Source of the DNA: Poecilobothrus nobilitatus
Taxonomy: Eukaryota; Arthropoda; Insecta; Diptera; Dolichopodidae
Length of the DNA stretch: 64,000 bases
Direction of reading: 5' to 3'
Assembly (NCBI GenBank): GCA_947095535.1
Contig: OX352774.1
Coordinates: 217,856,965-217,920,964, forward strand
The first letter of the stretch is position 1. Each line of letters opens with the position of its first letter. Both the position numbers and the translations under genes were made by a program. Positions 28,817-40,630 of this stretch are shown piece after piece. A model generated the notes under the pieces. The model had not been told where the DNA came from and searched no databases. It worked only from the letters and a program-made list of their open reading frames with translations.

Positions 28817-29910
28817 AATGTGTAGTAAGTTACACCAAAAGTGTAAATGAGCAGCAAAATATATATTTTAACGACAGTTTAAATGAACGGTTATAATATA
28901 AAAATAAAAACAATAATTAAAACTTTTTGAAACAATAAAATTAACATATTTTATAATTTATTTCAATGTTCAATTGATTCTAAACGTAACTGCCATTAGT
29001 TTTAGTAATTTTTATATGTAAATACAAAATTTTATATAAAAATTAAAATTTTGACATTTTTGTGTTAAAAATAAAAACAATAATTTAAACTTTTGCATGA
29101 AATCCTTGCATTAAATCAAAAAAAAGAATTACTCTTTTATATTAAAATTAATTTTTTAAAGTCGTGGGCTGCCGCCCCCAAATCCCCGCTAACAATTTAA
29201 GAAATCCTCTTTTTAAATTCGGCAAGTAAATCCATACGGCAAGCATCAATTTACACATTGTTTTCCTTGCATGAAATCAAAAAACAGAATTACTCTTTTA
29301 TATTAAAATTAATTTTTTAAAGTCGTGGGCTGCCGCCCCCAAACCCCCGCTAGCAATTTAAGAAATCCTCTTTTTAAATTCGGCAAGTAAATCCATACGG
29401 CAAGCATCAATTTATACATTTTTTATAAAATTATTTCTTTGAATGTTTGAATGTTTATTTTATTAATAAATTTTTGCACTATTCCAGTTCTAAATAAAAA
29501 TTTTAAAAAATTCCTGATTTGTCGGGCTGTGTACATATTTTGGCGTGGAGAAGTTGTCGCGCAAAATTCTGAAATTGCCTGGTTGAGTACATATTCTGCA
29601 GTGAAATAACACTTCGTATACCTAATTTGACGTGCTGAAATATATTCCCCATACTAAATCTTATAAGAATGTATTAAATGTCAAAATGCCTGTCGTCCAT
29701 TGTTTTCATAACAAAAATGTCGATTTTTGTATGAAAAAAATTTAAAAATTGTTTTTTCGGGATAAATAATGCAAAAAAGATAATTTTTTCGGGAAATTCT
29801 AATTGTAACGGTAAAATACTATCGGTTTTCGGCCTATTTTGGGGGGTCCGAGTCACGTGGCTCTTTTTTTTACCGGCCCACCTAAAAGTAACTCTACCCA
29901 CAAAACATTT
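28817..29910. mobile_element. P-element-like transposon fragment, copy 1
   Basis: Fills the gap between tandem units 1 and 2. The right end reads accggcccacctaaaagtaa then ctctaccc, the terminal inverted repeat of the family seen complete at 38039-39407. The left end is truncated inside ARPC1 sequence. Two direct copies of a 161-bp segment (starting at 29161 and 29322 with a GC-rich core) lie inside. No coding sequence remains. Confidence 0.65.
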
Positions 29911-30493
29911 CAAATTAATTTTTTTTTACAATTTTTTTAAATTTCAGAAATGGCTGAAGTAAAATATTCAAGTGGTGTAGTTGTTGATCAAGGAAATGAA
30001 TTAACCCCTACTCAAGTCAAGGACATTCCTGATATTAAATGGAATGCAGAAGGTGATGCACTATATACTGTATGCATGACAGATCCAGGTAATGAATGAA
30101 AATAATAAAAATAAATTTACATTTAAAAATATATGATTCGTATAGATGCACCCAACCGCGAAGGTCCTAAATTTCGGGAATGGCATCATTGGTTGGTAGG
30201 TAATGTCAAAGGTAAATGATGTCTCCACTGGTGAAGTCTTATCAGCTTATGTTGGTTCTGGTCCACCAAAAGGAACTGGTTTACATCGTTACGTTTTTTT
30301 GGTTTATAAGCAGAACGAAAAATTGACTTTTGATGTGAAACGCTTACCAAACAATAGTGGTGATGACAGAGGATGTTTTTCTATTAAGAAATTTGCTGAA
30401 AAATATAATTTAGGAAATCCTGTTGCTGGAAATTTTTACCAAGCTCAATGGGATGACTACGTACCATTGTTATATAAACAACTAGGTTGTTAA
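29911..30493 (+). pseudogene. PEBP copy 2, truncated and frameshifted
   Basis: Contains the end of intron 1, exon 2 (from 29948) and exon 3 (30147-30493) of PEBP, nearly identical to the gene at 27491-28137, but exon 1 is missing because the copy begins at a transposon end in intron 1. A single inserted T at 30213 shifts the frame after GNVKG. An ATT to ATG change gives an in-frame ATG at 29950, so a short product from exon 2 is conceivable, but the frameshift would destroy it. The downstream reading frame is otherwise open, suggesting recent inactivation. Confidence 0.88.
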
Positions 30494-30714
30494 ATTTATT
30501 AAACATTAACCTTTTTTTAAAATTGGGTTTGAATGTAGGTTAAAAAGTCAATTGATTTAATAATTTTTAAGTCAAAATTGATTAATCATTTTTATTTCGA
30601 AATAAAAAAATTAAATTGTGAACATGTTTGTATAAATTTGGCAAATTTTAAATGAAATTTACAATGTACTTTATAATACCATTAAAGTTAAGTATTATAA
30701 AGTACATTATAATT

Positions 30715-31926
30715 TTAGTCCTTGCATTGATTTCGATAAATTTGCATATAAGTCCCAAGTGGCCACTAGTCCATCAATTCCTAATGTGCTGACTTTACAG
30801 CAATTGCTTTTTTCACCTTTAAAAAGACGAATACTGGTAATCGCATTTTGATGAATTGACTCTAAAAGGTTATCAGAATCAGTCTTTAAATTTCGATCTA
30901 ATGATTGAAAGATTTTCATTGCAGACATGCCAGTAGAATCTTTCTTCTGAGTGTGATCCAATTTCTCTGATAATACAAGTTTTTTGACCACCATATGTAT
31001 AAATTACTGGAATGCAGCTATGCCCCGCAACAATTATATTGGTAGGAGATATCCATTCACAAGCTAAAAATGGCAAAAACTCAGATTTCATAGTTATAAC
31101 TTTATTCCCATTAGTAGCATCAGCGATACTTATAGCGGAATAATGCCCAACCCAACATATCCGATTTCCATCGCTGGAAAAGCTAACGCTATGCACCCAA
31201 CCGCCACCAGATGAAGTATTACGAAACTCGGCCCTTAATTGTCGAAGTGGCATACGATTTCCGCATGGTGTGGGTGAAGGTTCGTCTTCAATATCTTTAA
31301 TATAAGCTGAAAAAATACGCACCTAAAGGATTTATTTGATTTAGTTTTACAATATTAAAACATTTTAAAATTAAGAAATTAAATGAACAACCTTGTAATC
31401 TGTAGAACCTGCACACAGTAGAACATTGTTTGGATGCCAATCCAAAGATGTTACAGTAAACCTTAGTGTTTTTTTTATATGTTTTGAAACCCACTAATCA
31501 TTCTCAGATTCAAAGTAGCAAACTGAAATTAAACGTGCCCCAGATCCGACAGCAAATTTATTTTCTAAGAGGGACCATTTTACACAGGTTGCTGCACGAT
31601 TGATTCGAAGTAATACAAGGGTAGGTTTCCATTTTCCATCTTCAGATTGAGTCCAAACATTAGCGTTGCGACCAGCAGGACAAGTAACAATACGATTGGT
31701 ATTATGACCCCAGTCGATACCCATTACTCGTAAATACCAATTACTCGTTTTGTGAGTAGATCGATCAATTTCCAATAATTGCCGTCAAATCGATAAATAT
31801 GAATTTTATGATTATTTAGAGAAAGAGCAAGTTCTAAAATTATTTTATAAATTAAAGTTAAAAATTAAAAACATACATATATCTTACGAGTTCCATCTCT
31901 ATTCCAAGCATGACAAGTCATAGCTG
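30715..31926 (-). pseudogene. ARPC1 copy 2, disabled pseudogene
   Basis: Most of ARPC1 on the minus strand: the end of exon 1 (near 31926-31890), exon 2 (31843-31384) and exon 3 (31322-30715). Disablements seen against the complete copy: loss of the start, a TAG where the second gene reads Trp after ESEND (near 31494), and a frameshift near 30985 after IYTYGGQK. The first exon is cut at the sequence for AAITCH, where transposon DNA takes over. Confidence 0.87.
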
Positions 31927-34900
31927 CCCAGTGTTGTTATAGAAACTTTTTTCAAATCGTACACTAAATCGTTTCAAAATCGTATTTATCGTATTTTGTA
32001 TTTTGCTTAGAATATAGAGTATAAGAAATAGAAAATTCTGTATACGTATATAAAAATTAGTGAAGCCAAATCAATTAACTTTAATTGCCAAAATGTGGTT
32101 GTTGTTGTCAAAAAAAATTTAAATTTCCATGACAACATAATTATTTTGTTTGTTTTTTGTTTAGATTTGTTTACAATTTGCAATCTTTAGCAATAAAATA
32201 TTTTTAAAATTCAAATTTTATATAGTAATTTAAGTTTTGTTTAATTTAAACTAGTGCTGTAGATTCATTTTAGCTTTAATTATAAATAAGTTTATAAATT
32301 TGTGTTAAAAAACTTGCGATTCATTAAAAAAAACTTTAAAATTAAATGTTTTGTGGAAAGATGCGAAAATGGAAGAAAACATCGAAAAATAGGATTATCG
32401 TTTCACAGGTAAGTGTAAATCATAATAAAAAAATTATAAAATTAATAACACAATGTGTAAAACCTAAATAATTTACAAATCATGCTATTTTATATGCAAA
32501 AAAATTTGCAATTTTGACAAAAGCCATGATGAAAAAATGTTTGTATCAGTGACGTGTGCTATTATTATAAAAATGTAAACTTTGTTCATATTTTAATTTT
32601 TTAAATATTTAATTAAATTTTTTTTCTTAATATTTATAATTCCCAACAAAAATTTAATAGTTTATTCTTTTGATTTAAAGATTTCCCAAGAACGAAGGGC
32701 TTAAATCAAAGTGGATGGCAATATGCAATAAGTTTTAAGGGGACTAGAATCAGTTACAATTAGCTATCAATGAGTCACGTTATCGATGTATAGCTGCAAT
32801 CAAGTGTTTTGATAAAATTGACTTGTTGTTGTCCCGTTACCAGTTTATTTTTTATAATTAAATAAATTTAATTTAATTTCTTTTAATTAAATCTTATAAC
32901 ATGGATTTTTATGTTATAAAAATTATAAAATAAATAAATATTAAAATAAAATCGCTTGTACGGTATATTGTATTAAATTGGCTTTTCTAGGTAGAGTTTC
33001 CGATCCCTTCAACTGTTAGCCCATATGATCATGAAATTAACAATAACGAAAATTCAAAAAATTCTTTAAACCGAATAATAGTCACAACATCTCAAGAATC
33101 TATTTTTGGTAGTCCAAAAACCAAAAAGTTTAAAGAAGAATTACGGCTTTTGAGAGAAACTATTAAAAATAAGGATAGAAAAATTAAAACATTACAACAA
33201 AACAATAGAAGAAAAATTAAAAAATTAAAAAATATGAAGATATTGTTAAATCATTAAAAAATAATTTCAGATTAAATATTAGCTATGTTAGATGAAATTT
33301 CAGGACCTATTAAATTAATTTTAGAACGTCAAAATTAAGACATAATAAATTACTACCGAAAAACTATTCTCCTAAGGTGCAAACGTTTGCTTTGAATCTA
33401 AATTTTTTATCTCCAAAAGCTATATATTCGTTTGTTTGAAAAAGAAATCAGACAAAAGATAAACTATTTAGACTCCAATCAAACATTACTTAATAAAAAA
33501 TATTTCGATAGCATAGCTATAAATGTACAAAAAAAATTTAACAAATCGTAATTTATTTCCTATAATTAAATTTCTAAATTAAATTTCCGTAATTAAATTT
33601 CTAAACATATTTTTGAAAATAATCATTATAGTTTACTAATAAAATCAATTATAATAAAATATTTATCGATAAGATTTTTCTTTATTGCAAAAAAAATATC
33701 TGATAAATGTTCTATTATTAAATTAATTATTAGAATAATTTTATTTTTGACTTTAAAAAATTAATTTTCATATAAAAGAGTTAATTATTTTATATTTTCA
33801 ATATAAAAATGTCAAAATATAAACTTTACATTTACAATATACTGTCAAAATTTTTAATTTTTTTTATAGAATTAAAATTTTTCATTTACATAAAAATTAC
33901 TAAAAATGTTGACATTTACGTTTAGAACAATTAAACATTGAAATAAATTATAAGATATGTTTATTTTATCATTTACAAAACTTAAAATTAATTTATTTAC
34001 ATTTTCATTATAAAGATGTCAATAATTTTTTATTTTATTTAAATTTTAATTATGTGGACTACCTAAAAATTGTTTGTACAACCGTTTCATTTTTATCATT
34101 TAAAAATTTCCATTTTGATTTTTAAATAAATTATACAATGGCAATTCTTTCCATATATGTATATACTAAAGGGCTTACATTTTTCGACCCGACAAATTTT
34201 GGGTTTTCAACGACAAATTATGTATGCACACAGATAAAAAAAACATAATATTTCAGTAACGACAAAATGTGTAGTATAGCGACCAAAAGTGTAAATAAGC
34301 AGCAAAATATATATTTTAACGACAGTTTAAATGAACGGTTATAATATAAAAATAAAAACAATAATTAAAACTTTTTGAAACAATAAAATTAACATATTTT
34401 ATAATTTATTTCAATGTTCAATTGATTCTAAACGTAATTGCCATTAGCTTTAGTAATTTTATGTAAATACAAAATTTTATATAAAAAATTAAAATTTTGA
34501 CACTTTTGTGTTAAAAATAAAAACAATAATTTAAACTTTTACGTGAAATCCTTGCATGAAATCAAAAAAAGAATTACTCTTTTATATTAAAATTAATTTT
34601 TTAAAGTCGGGGGCTGCCGCCCCCAAACCCCCGCTAACAATTTAAGAAATCCTCTTTTTAAATTCGGCAAGTAAATCCATACGGCAAGCATCAATTTATA
34701 CATTTTTTATAAAATTATTTCTTTTATATAAAATAAAACAGTTTTTTTTTATATTTGAATGTTTATTTTATTAAAAATTTTTGCACTATTCCGTTCTAAA
34801 TAAAAATTTTAAAAAATGTTAAAGCAAGTAAAAATTGTCGTGCAGAATTCCTGATTTGTCGGGCTATGTACATATTTTGCCGTGGAGAAGTTGTCGCGCA

Positions 34901-35250
34901 AAATTCTGAAATTGCTGGGTTCTGTACATATTCTGCCGTGAAATAATTGTCGCTCCGTATACTAATTTGACGTGCTGAAATATATTCTCCATACTAAATC
35001 TTATAAGAATGTATTAAATGTCAAAATGCCAGTCGTCCATTGTTTTCATAACAAAAATGTCGATTTTTGTATGAAAAAAATTTAAAATTTTTTTTTTCGG
35101 AATAACTAATGCAAAAAACGTAATTTTTTCGGGAAATTCTAATTGTTAAGGTAAAATACTATCGGTTTTCGGCCTATTTTGGTGGGTCCGAGTCACGTGG
35201 CTCTTTTTTTTTACCGACCCATCTAAAAGTAACTCTACCCACAAAACATT
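31927..35250 (+). mobile_element. P-element-like transposon remnant between units 2 and 3
   Basis: About 3.3 kb between ARPC1 copy 2 and PEBP copy 3. It holds a decayed P/THAP9-type transposase (32342-33480) and a non-coding 3' part (33760-35245), which is closely repeated in inverse orientation at 38039-38730. The right end, accgacccatctaaaagtaa then ctctaccc, matches the family's terminal inverted repeat and abuts PEBP intron 1 sequence. No matching left terminal repeat was found, so the element is 5'-truncated or rearranged. Confidence 0.7.
32342..33480 (+). pseudogene. Decayed P-element/THAP9-like transposase
   Basis: A plausible exon ends at 32408 (cag|gtaagt) and the next starts near 32992 after tttttctag. 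The second encodes a Ser/Asn-rich stretch, then a basic coiled coil (KEELRLLRETIKNKDRKIK) as in the leucine-zipper region of P transposases. Further on, across frame breaks, comes YSPKVQTFALNLNFLSPKAI, which fits the helix-turn-helix block after the coiled coil in P/THAP9 proteins. Stop codons and frameshifts follow and the RNase-H-like catalytic part is absent. The THAP zinc finger was not found here. Confidence 0.6.
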
Positions 35251-35778
35251 TCAAATTAATTTTTTTTTAAATTTCAGAAATTGCTGAAGTAAAATATTCA
35301 AGTGGTGTAGTTGTTGATCAAGGAAATGAATTAACCTCTACTCAAGTCAAGGATATTCCTGATATTAAATGGAATGCAGAAGGTGATGCACTATATACTG
35401 TATGCATGACAGATCTAGGTAATGAATGAAAATAATAAAAATAAATTTACATTTAAAAATATATGATTCGTATAGATGCACCCAGCCGCGAAGGTCCTAA
35501 ATTTCGGGAATGGCATCATTGGTTGGTAGGTAATGTCAAATTAAATGATGCCTCCACTGGTGAAGTCTTATCAGCTTATGTTGGTTCTGGTCCAGCAGAA
35601 CGAAAAATTGACTTTTGATGAGAAACGCTTACCAAACAATAGTGGTGATGACAGAGGATGTTTTTCTATTAAGAAATTTGCTGAAAAATATAATTTAGGA
35701 AATCCTGTTGCTGGAAATTTTTACCAAGCTCAATGGGATGACTACGTATCATTGTTATATAAACAACTAGGTTGTTAA
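35251..35778 (+). pseudogene. PEBP copy 3, truncated with internal deletion
   Basis: Begins in intron 1 directly after the transposon end. Exon 2 is 35278-35418 and exon 3 is 35476-35778. Exon 1 is missing. A 44-bp deletion at about 35594 joins GSGP to the sequence coding QNEKLTF, shifting the frame and removing the GxHR ligand-site motif. The change of cca to cta at the end of exon 2 also damages the DPDxP motif. The last 60 or so codons remain open. Confidence 0.88.
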
Positions 35779-35996
35779 ATTTATTGAACATTAACCTTTT
35801 TTTAAAATTGGGTTTGAATGTAGCTTAAAAAATCGAATTGATTTAATAATTTTTAAGTCAAAATTGATTAATCATTTTTATTTCGAATTAAAAAAATTAA
35901 ATTGTGAACATGTTTGTATAAATTTGGCAAATTTTAAATGCGGAAATTTACAATGTACTTTATAATACCATTAAAGTTAAGTATTATAAAAGTACA

Positions 35997-37244
35997 TTAT
36001 AATTTTAGTCCTTGCATTGATTTCGATAAATTTGCATTTAAGTCCCAAATGACCATTTGTCCATCAATTCCTGATGTGCTGACTTTACAGCAATTGCTTT
36101 TTTCACCTTTAAAAAGACGAATACTGGTAATCGCATTTTGATGAATTGACTCTAAAAGGTTATCAGAATCAGTCTTTAAATTTCGATCTAATGATTGAAA
36201 GATTTTCATTGCAGACATGCCAGTAGAATCTTTCTTCTGAGTGTGATCCAATTTAGCTGATAATACAAGTTTTTGACCATCATATGTATAAATTACTGGA
36301 ATGCAGCTGTGCCCCGCAACAATTATATTGGTAGGAGATATCCATTCACAAGCTAAAAATGGCAAAAACTCAGATTTCATAGTTATAACTTTATTCCCAT
36401 TGGTAGCATCAGCGATACTTATAGCAGAATCATGCCCAACCCAACATATCCGATTTCCATCGCTGGAAAAGCTAACGCTATGCACCCAACCGCCACCAGA
36501 TGAAGTATTACGAAACTCTGCCATTAATTGTCCAAGTGGCATACGATTTCCCCATGGTGTGGGTGAAGGTTGGTCTTCAATATCTTTAATATAAGCTGAA
36601 AAAATACGCACCTAAAGGATTTATTTGATTTAGTTTTATAATATTAACACCATATTTTAAAATTAAGAAATTAAATGATCAACCTTGTAATCTGTAGAAC
36701 CTGCACACAGTAGAACATTGTTTGGATGCCAATCCAAAGATGTTATAGTAGACCTTATTGGTTTTTTTATATGTTTTGAAACCCACCAATCATTCTCAGA
36801 TTCAAAGTAGCAAACTGAAATTAAACGTGCCCCAGATCCGACAGCAAATTTATTTTCTAAGGGGGACCATTTTACACAGGTTGCTGCACGATTGATTCGA
36901 AGTAATACAAGGGTAGGTTTCCATTTTCCATCTTCGGATTGAGTCCAAACATAAGCGTTGCGATCAGCAGCACAAGTAACAATACGATTGGTATTATGAC
37001 CCCAATCGATTCCCATTACTCGTAAATCATGTTTTGTGAGTAGATCGATCAATTTCCAATAATTGCCGTCACGTCGATAAATATGAATTTCATGATTATT
37101 TGGAGAAAGAGCAATTTCTAAAATTATTTTATAAATTAAAGTTAAAAATTAAAAACATACATATGTCTTACGAGTTCTATCTCTATTCCAAGCATGACAA
37201 GTTATAGCTGCCAAAGAATCACCAAAGGTGTGTCGTTCTGCCAT
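35997..37244 (-). CDS. Arpc1: ARPC1, Arp2/3 complex subunit 1 (WD40), intact copy
   Basis: ARPC1 is the WD40 propeller subunit of the Arp2/3 complex, which nucleates branched actin filaments in the cytoplasm. Three coding exons on the minus strand, 37244-37172, 37117-36684 and 36611-35997, join in consistent phases to give 373 aa, against about 370 in animals generally. The start is [20 protein letters not shown]. The first junction restores [16 protein letters not shown]. Family stretches include [60 protein letters not shown] and DWHPNNVLL; the long propeller insert is near NMSAM-like sequence ([14 protein letters not shown]). The end is [15 protein letters not shown]. It is the only complete copy of three and is convergent with PEBP copy 3, 218 bp away. 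Confidence 0.95.
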
Positions 37245-38030
37245 TTTTTTACTTTTTGTTTATTATGTTTTTGGTATTGAATTGTTGTGTTAGAATTATT
37301 GTAATTATGTTAAATATTTAATAATTTATGTATGTAATTATATTAAATATATAAGTTTTTGGTTTATTAAATAAAAATGTATGTATATTCATGGACTCTG
37401 GTCCGTCTACACGAATATAAAACACAATAGTAAGTTAAATTGAATTTGCGGTACTGCAAATTAGTGCAAAAAGACTATGATTAATTAAAGTAAAAAACAA
37501 CAAAAGAAGGCTGTCAAACTATTGCTTTCAATTTTAATCAATATCTTTCAATCCGATTATTCATAATATTCTGAATATGTCAAAAAGCGTTTTTTATTAA
37601 TTCAGAATATTCTAAATGTGTTTTTGTTCTTTTATTCACTTTAGAATATTCTGAACGCATTCTTTTTTTTCCATTTCATGCTTTTAGAATAAATAGAATA
37701 GATAATTGACATAATACTTTTGAATTTGAATTTTGTTTATTTCTTTTAAAGTGTTTTAAAGTATTCCTAGACCATGAGTTGAAATAAAATGCAAAATATT
37801 AATGGTAAGTAAAAATACTAATGGTAAGTAAAAGTAATTAATAATTATTCATAAATGTAATTTTTTGTGATTAAACAGTTGTATAAATTATTCTGTATTT
37901 TTTTTTTATTTATGAATTTATTTATTAGTAGGTATTCAAATATTTTTTTTACATAAATTTGAAAAATTCAATTTTTTGTGATTAAAATAATTCTACCATT
38001 GAATGCAAATTTAATTAACAAAATCAAATT
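37245..38030. other. Intergenic region upstream of ARPC1
   Basis: Contains the ARPC1 5' UTR and promoter (unresolved) and plain AT-rich DNA. Several gaatattctgaa-like near-palindromes occur at 37560-37650 (attctgaatatgtc, cagaatattctaaatg, agaatattctgaacg). They resemble heat-shock-element or ecdysone-type inverted motifs but may be chance. No gene seen. Confidence 0.5.
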
Positions 38031-38038
38031 AACAAATT

Positions 38039-39407
38039 GGGAAGAGTTACTTTTAGGTGGGTCGGTAAAAAAAAAAGCCACGTGACTCGGACTCCTCAAA
38101 ATAGGTCGAAAACCGATAGTATTTTACCGTTACAATTAGAATTTCCCGAAAAAATGACCTTTTTTGCATTATTTATCCCGAAAAAAAAATTTTTAAATTT
38201 TCATACAAAAATCGACATTTTTATTATGAAAATAATAGACGACTGGCATTTTGACATTTAATACATTCTTATAAGCTTTAGTATATACATATATGGAAAG
38301 AATTGCCATTGTACAATTTATTTAAAAATCAAAATGGAAATTTTTAAATGATAAAAATGAAAGGGTTGTACAAACAATTTTTAGGTAGTCCACATAATTA
38401 AAATTTAAATAAAATAAAAAATTATTGACATCTTTATAATGAAAATGTAAATAAATTAATTTTAAGTTTTGTAAATGATAAAATAAACATATTTTATAAT
38501 TTATTTCAATGTTTAATTGTTCTAAAAGTAAATGTCAACATTTTTAGTAATTTTTATGCAAATGAAAAATTTTAATTTTATACAAAAATTTTAAATTTTG
38601 ACAGTATATTGTAAATGTAAAGTTTATATTTTGACATTTTTATATTGAAAATGTAAAATAATTAACTCTTTTATATGAAAATTAATTTTTTAAAGTCAAA
38701 AATAAAATTATTTTTTTATATTAAAATTAATTTTTTAAAGTCGGAGGCTGCCGCCCCCAAACCCCCGCTAACAATTTGAGAAATCCTCTTTTTAATTCGG
38801 CAAGTAAATCTATACGGCAAGCATCAATTTAAACATTTTTTTTTGCTTGCATGATATCACAAATAAAATTATTCTTTTATATTAAAATCAATTTTTTTAT
38901 CTAAAATATAAAAAATTAGCTAAAAAAAAGTACTTTATTAACAACCTTTCAAAATAAATTTTAATAAATTTTGTATTACTTACCTTTTATCTACAATTAT
39001 TTATAAAAATTTTTTATTTTATACAAATTCCAAATATCTAAAATATAAAAAATATAAAAATATAATATATAAAATATATAATATATAAAAATTTTGTACA
39101 ACCTATTTTATTTTCATTTAAAAACACTTTTCAAAAATTAAAGAATTCCACACCGGCAGCACCTTTCAAAAATGCATGAGTGTTGGAACGTCATACAGCC
39201 ATTTGATAGATTTAATATTAGAATTTTACATAAAAAGTCGTAAATTTTAAACTTAAAAAACGGCAAAAATAAATCAAAAAATAAAAAAAAAAAGGATACC
39301 CATCGAACAAGAAAAGGTGAAGGAATTTTTAAAAAAATTAAGGATCAGACCATTACAGAGGATTTTACAGGCATTAGAAGTTGACCCACCTAAAAGTAAC
39401 TCTGTCC
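38039..39407. mobile_element. Non-autonomous P-like transposon with TIRs and 8-bp TSD
   Basis: A 1369-bp element flanked by aacaaatt at 38031-38038 and 39408-39415. Left end gggaa then gagttacttttaggtgggtc; the right end read on the minus strand is ggaca then the same 20 bases. Its first 0.7 kb is the inverse of the non-coding 3' part of the element at 31927-35250, which carries P/THAP9 transposase remains, so it is an internal-deletion derivative of that family. It has no coding capacity; short open frames at its left end are terminal repeat sequence. Confidence 0.87.
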
Positions 39408-39415
39408 AACAAATT

Positions 39416-39776
39416 AAATATCAAAACTAATAAACATCATTCAAATATTTAAGAAACAAAACAAAATTTAAAATTGGTAAAAAATTAAAATAATTAAAAT
39501 TATAAGTAAAATAAAAATAGTATTAGGTATAAATCATAAATGTAATATAAATTAATTAATAAATGGTTGAAACATTTTTTAATTAAGTTGCTGCTTTAAA
39601 AGTGAAATATATGTTCTTTTAAAACTATGTACTATAATTTTTTTCTGCTTTCAATTCTCTTGGTAAATTATTAAATTGTTGAAACCTCTTAGATATTAAT
39701 GAATTATTCGTGCTAGTTCTTCTAAAACTCCCAATTCTAATATTAAGATTCAAATTTTAAGATTTTAATTTTAATT
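39416..39776. other. Short AT-rich stretch, probably LINE 3' region
   Basis: Between the P-like derivative and the LINE remnant. Runs such as taatataaattaattaataa near 39540 may be the 3' tail of the minus-strand LINE. Nothing else seen. Confidence 0.4.
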
Positions 39777-40620
39777 TCAATTCAGCCGTTTTAACGTTTT
39801 TAACATCCAGTTAACTGAAGTGTATCTACTGATTTTGAGAATAAACCCCCTCATCGCCTGATTCTGTAACTTTTGCAGTCTGTATATCTCTTCTTTGTTG
39901 CTTAAATATAATGTTGTTAAGCATTTCGAAATGTGGCTTAAAATAGCATTGAAAATATTTATTGAATTCAATAATGTTAATTTTTTTCTAATTATCCTAA
40001 AATAGCTTATTTTTTTATTAATTTTTCGGCAAATGAAATCGATGTGACTTTTAAAATTAATTTTTTCATCAATAATGACGCCTAAATATTTAATTTTATC
40101 GACTCTTTCTATGAAATCATCTCTAATTTTTAAATTTGAAACTGACTCCTTGCTGTTACTAACCATATAATTTTAGTTTTATTGATTAATAATATCAATA
40201 ATATTTACCAATATGGAGCCAATTATGTACCATTTTTTATGTACCTAAAATGATTTCTTTATTAGCGCCATTGAAATCCTTTTTTTTATTCAGCTTTTTA
40301 ACAATATTTTTTAATTCTGTTATATTAATCAACTTAAATTCTGGACTTACCTCTGCTATGCTATTATTATAATGTTAAAATTTTATAGAATTATGTATAT
40401 CTTCTACACCTTTTATGAAATATTCGTTCAACCTAACCGAAATTTCATTCATATCGTTTATAGTATAATTTTCGAATTTAACTATCTATTTCCTTTCTAT
40501 CTTTTTTTAGAACAAGCTCTTTTATTGTTTTTTATTTGTCTTTTTGATTACTAGCGTTTTCAACTTTATTTCTAATAAAATCACTTTTAGATTTTTCGAT
40601 TTTTTATTTTTTATTTAAAA
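39777..40620 (-). pseudogene. LINE reverse transcriptase remnant, internally deleted
   Basis: On the minus strand, 40620-40370 reads a basic linker (KSKSDFIRNKVENASNQKDK), interrupted by stops. 40340-40250 reads EFKLINITELKNIVKKLNKK followed by FNGANKEIILGT, the first RT block. After a deletion of the catalytic blocks, 40166-39777 reads VDKIKYLGVIIDEKINFKSH, the RT palm/thumb block (KYLG pattern), then the thumb. It is a dead non-LTR element, different from the LINE at 45593-50803. Confidence 0.75.
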
Positions 40621-40630
40621 AATTGCTTTC

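Larger units (their letters stand above)
27491..37244. repeat. Tandem triplication of the PEBP-ARPC1 pair
   Basis: Three direct copies of a convergent pair: unit 1 (27491-28816), unit 2 (29911-31926) and unit 3 (35251-37244), separated by transposon-derived DNA of 1.1 and 3.3 kb. Units 2 and 3 start at the same point in PEBP intron 1, next to a transposon end. Units 1 and 2 break inside ARPC1. Nucleotide identity of exon copies looks high by eye (few differences per 100 bases), so the event is fairly recent. Confidence 0.88.
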
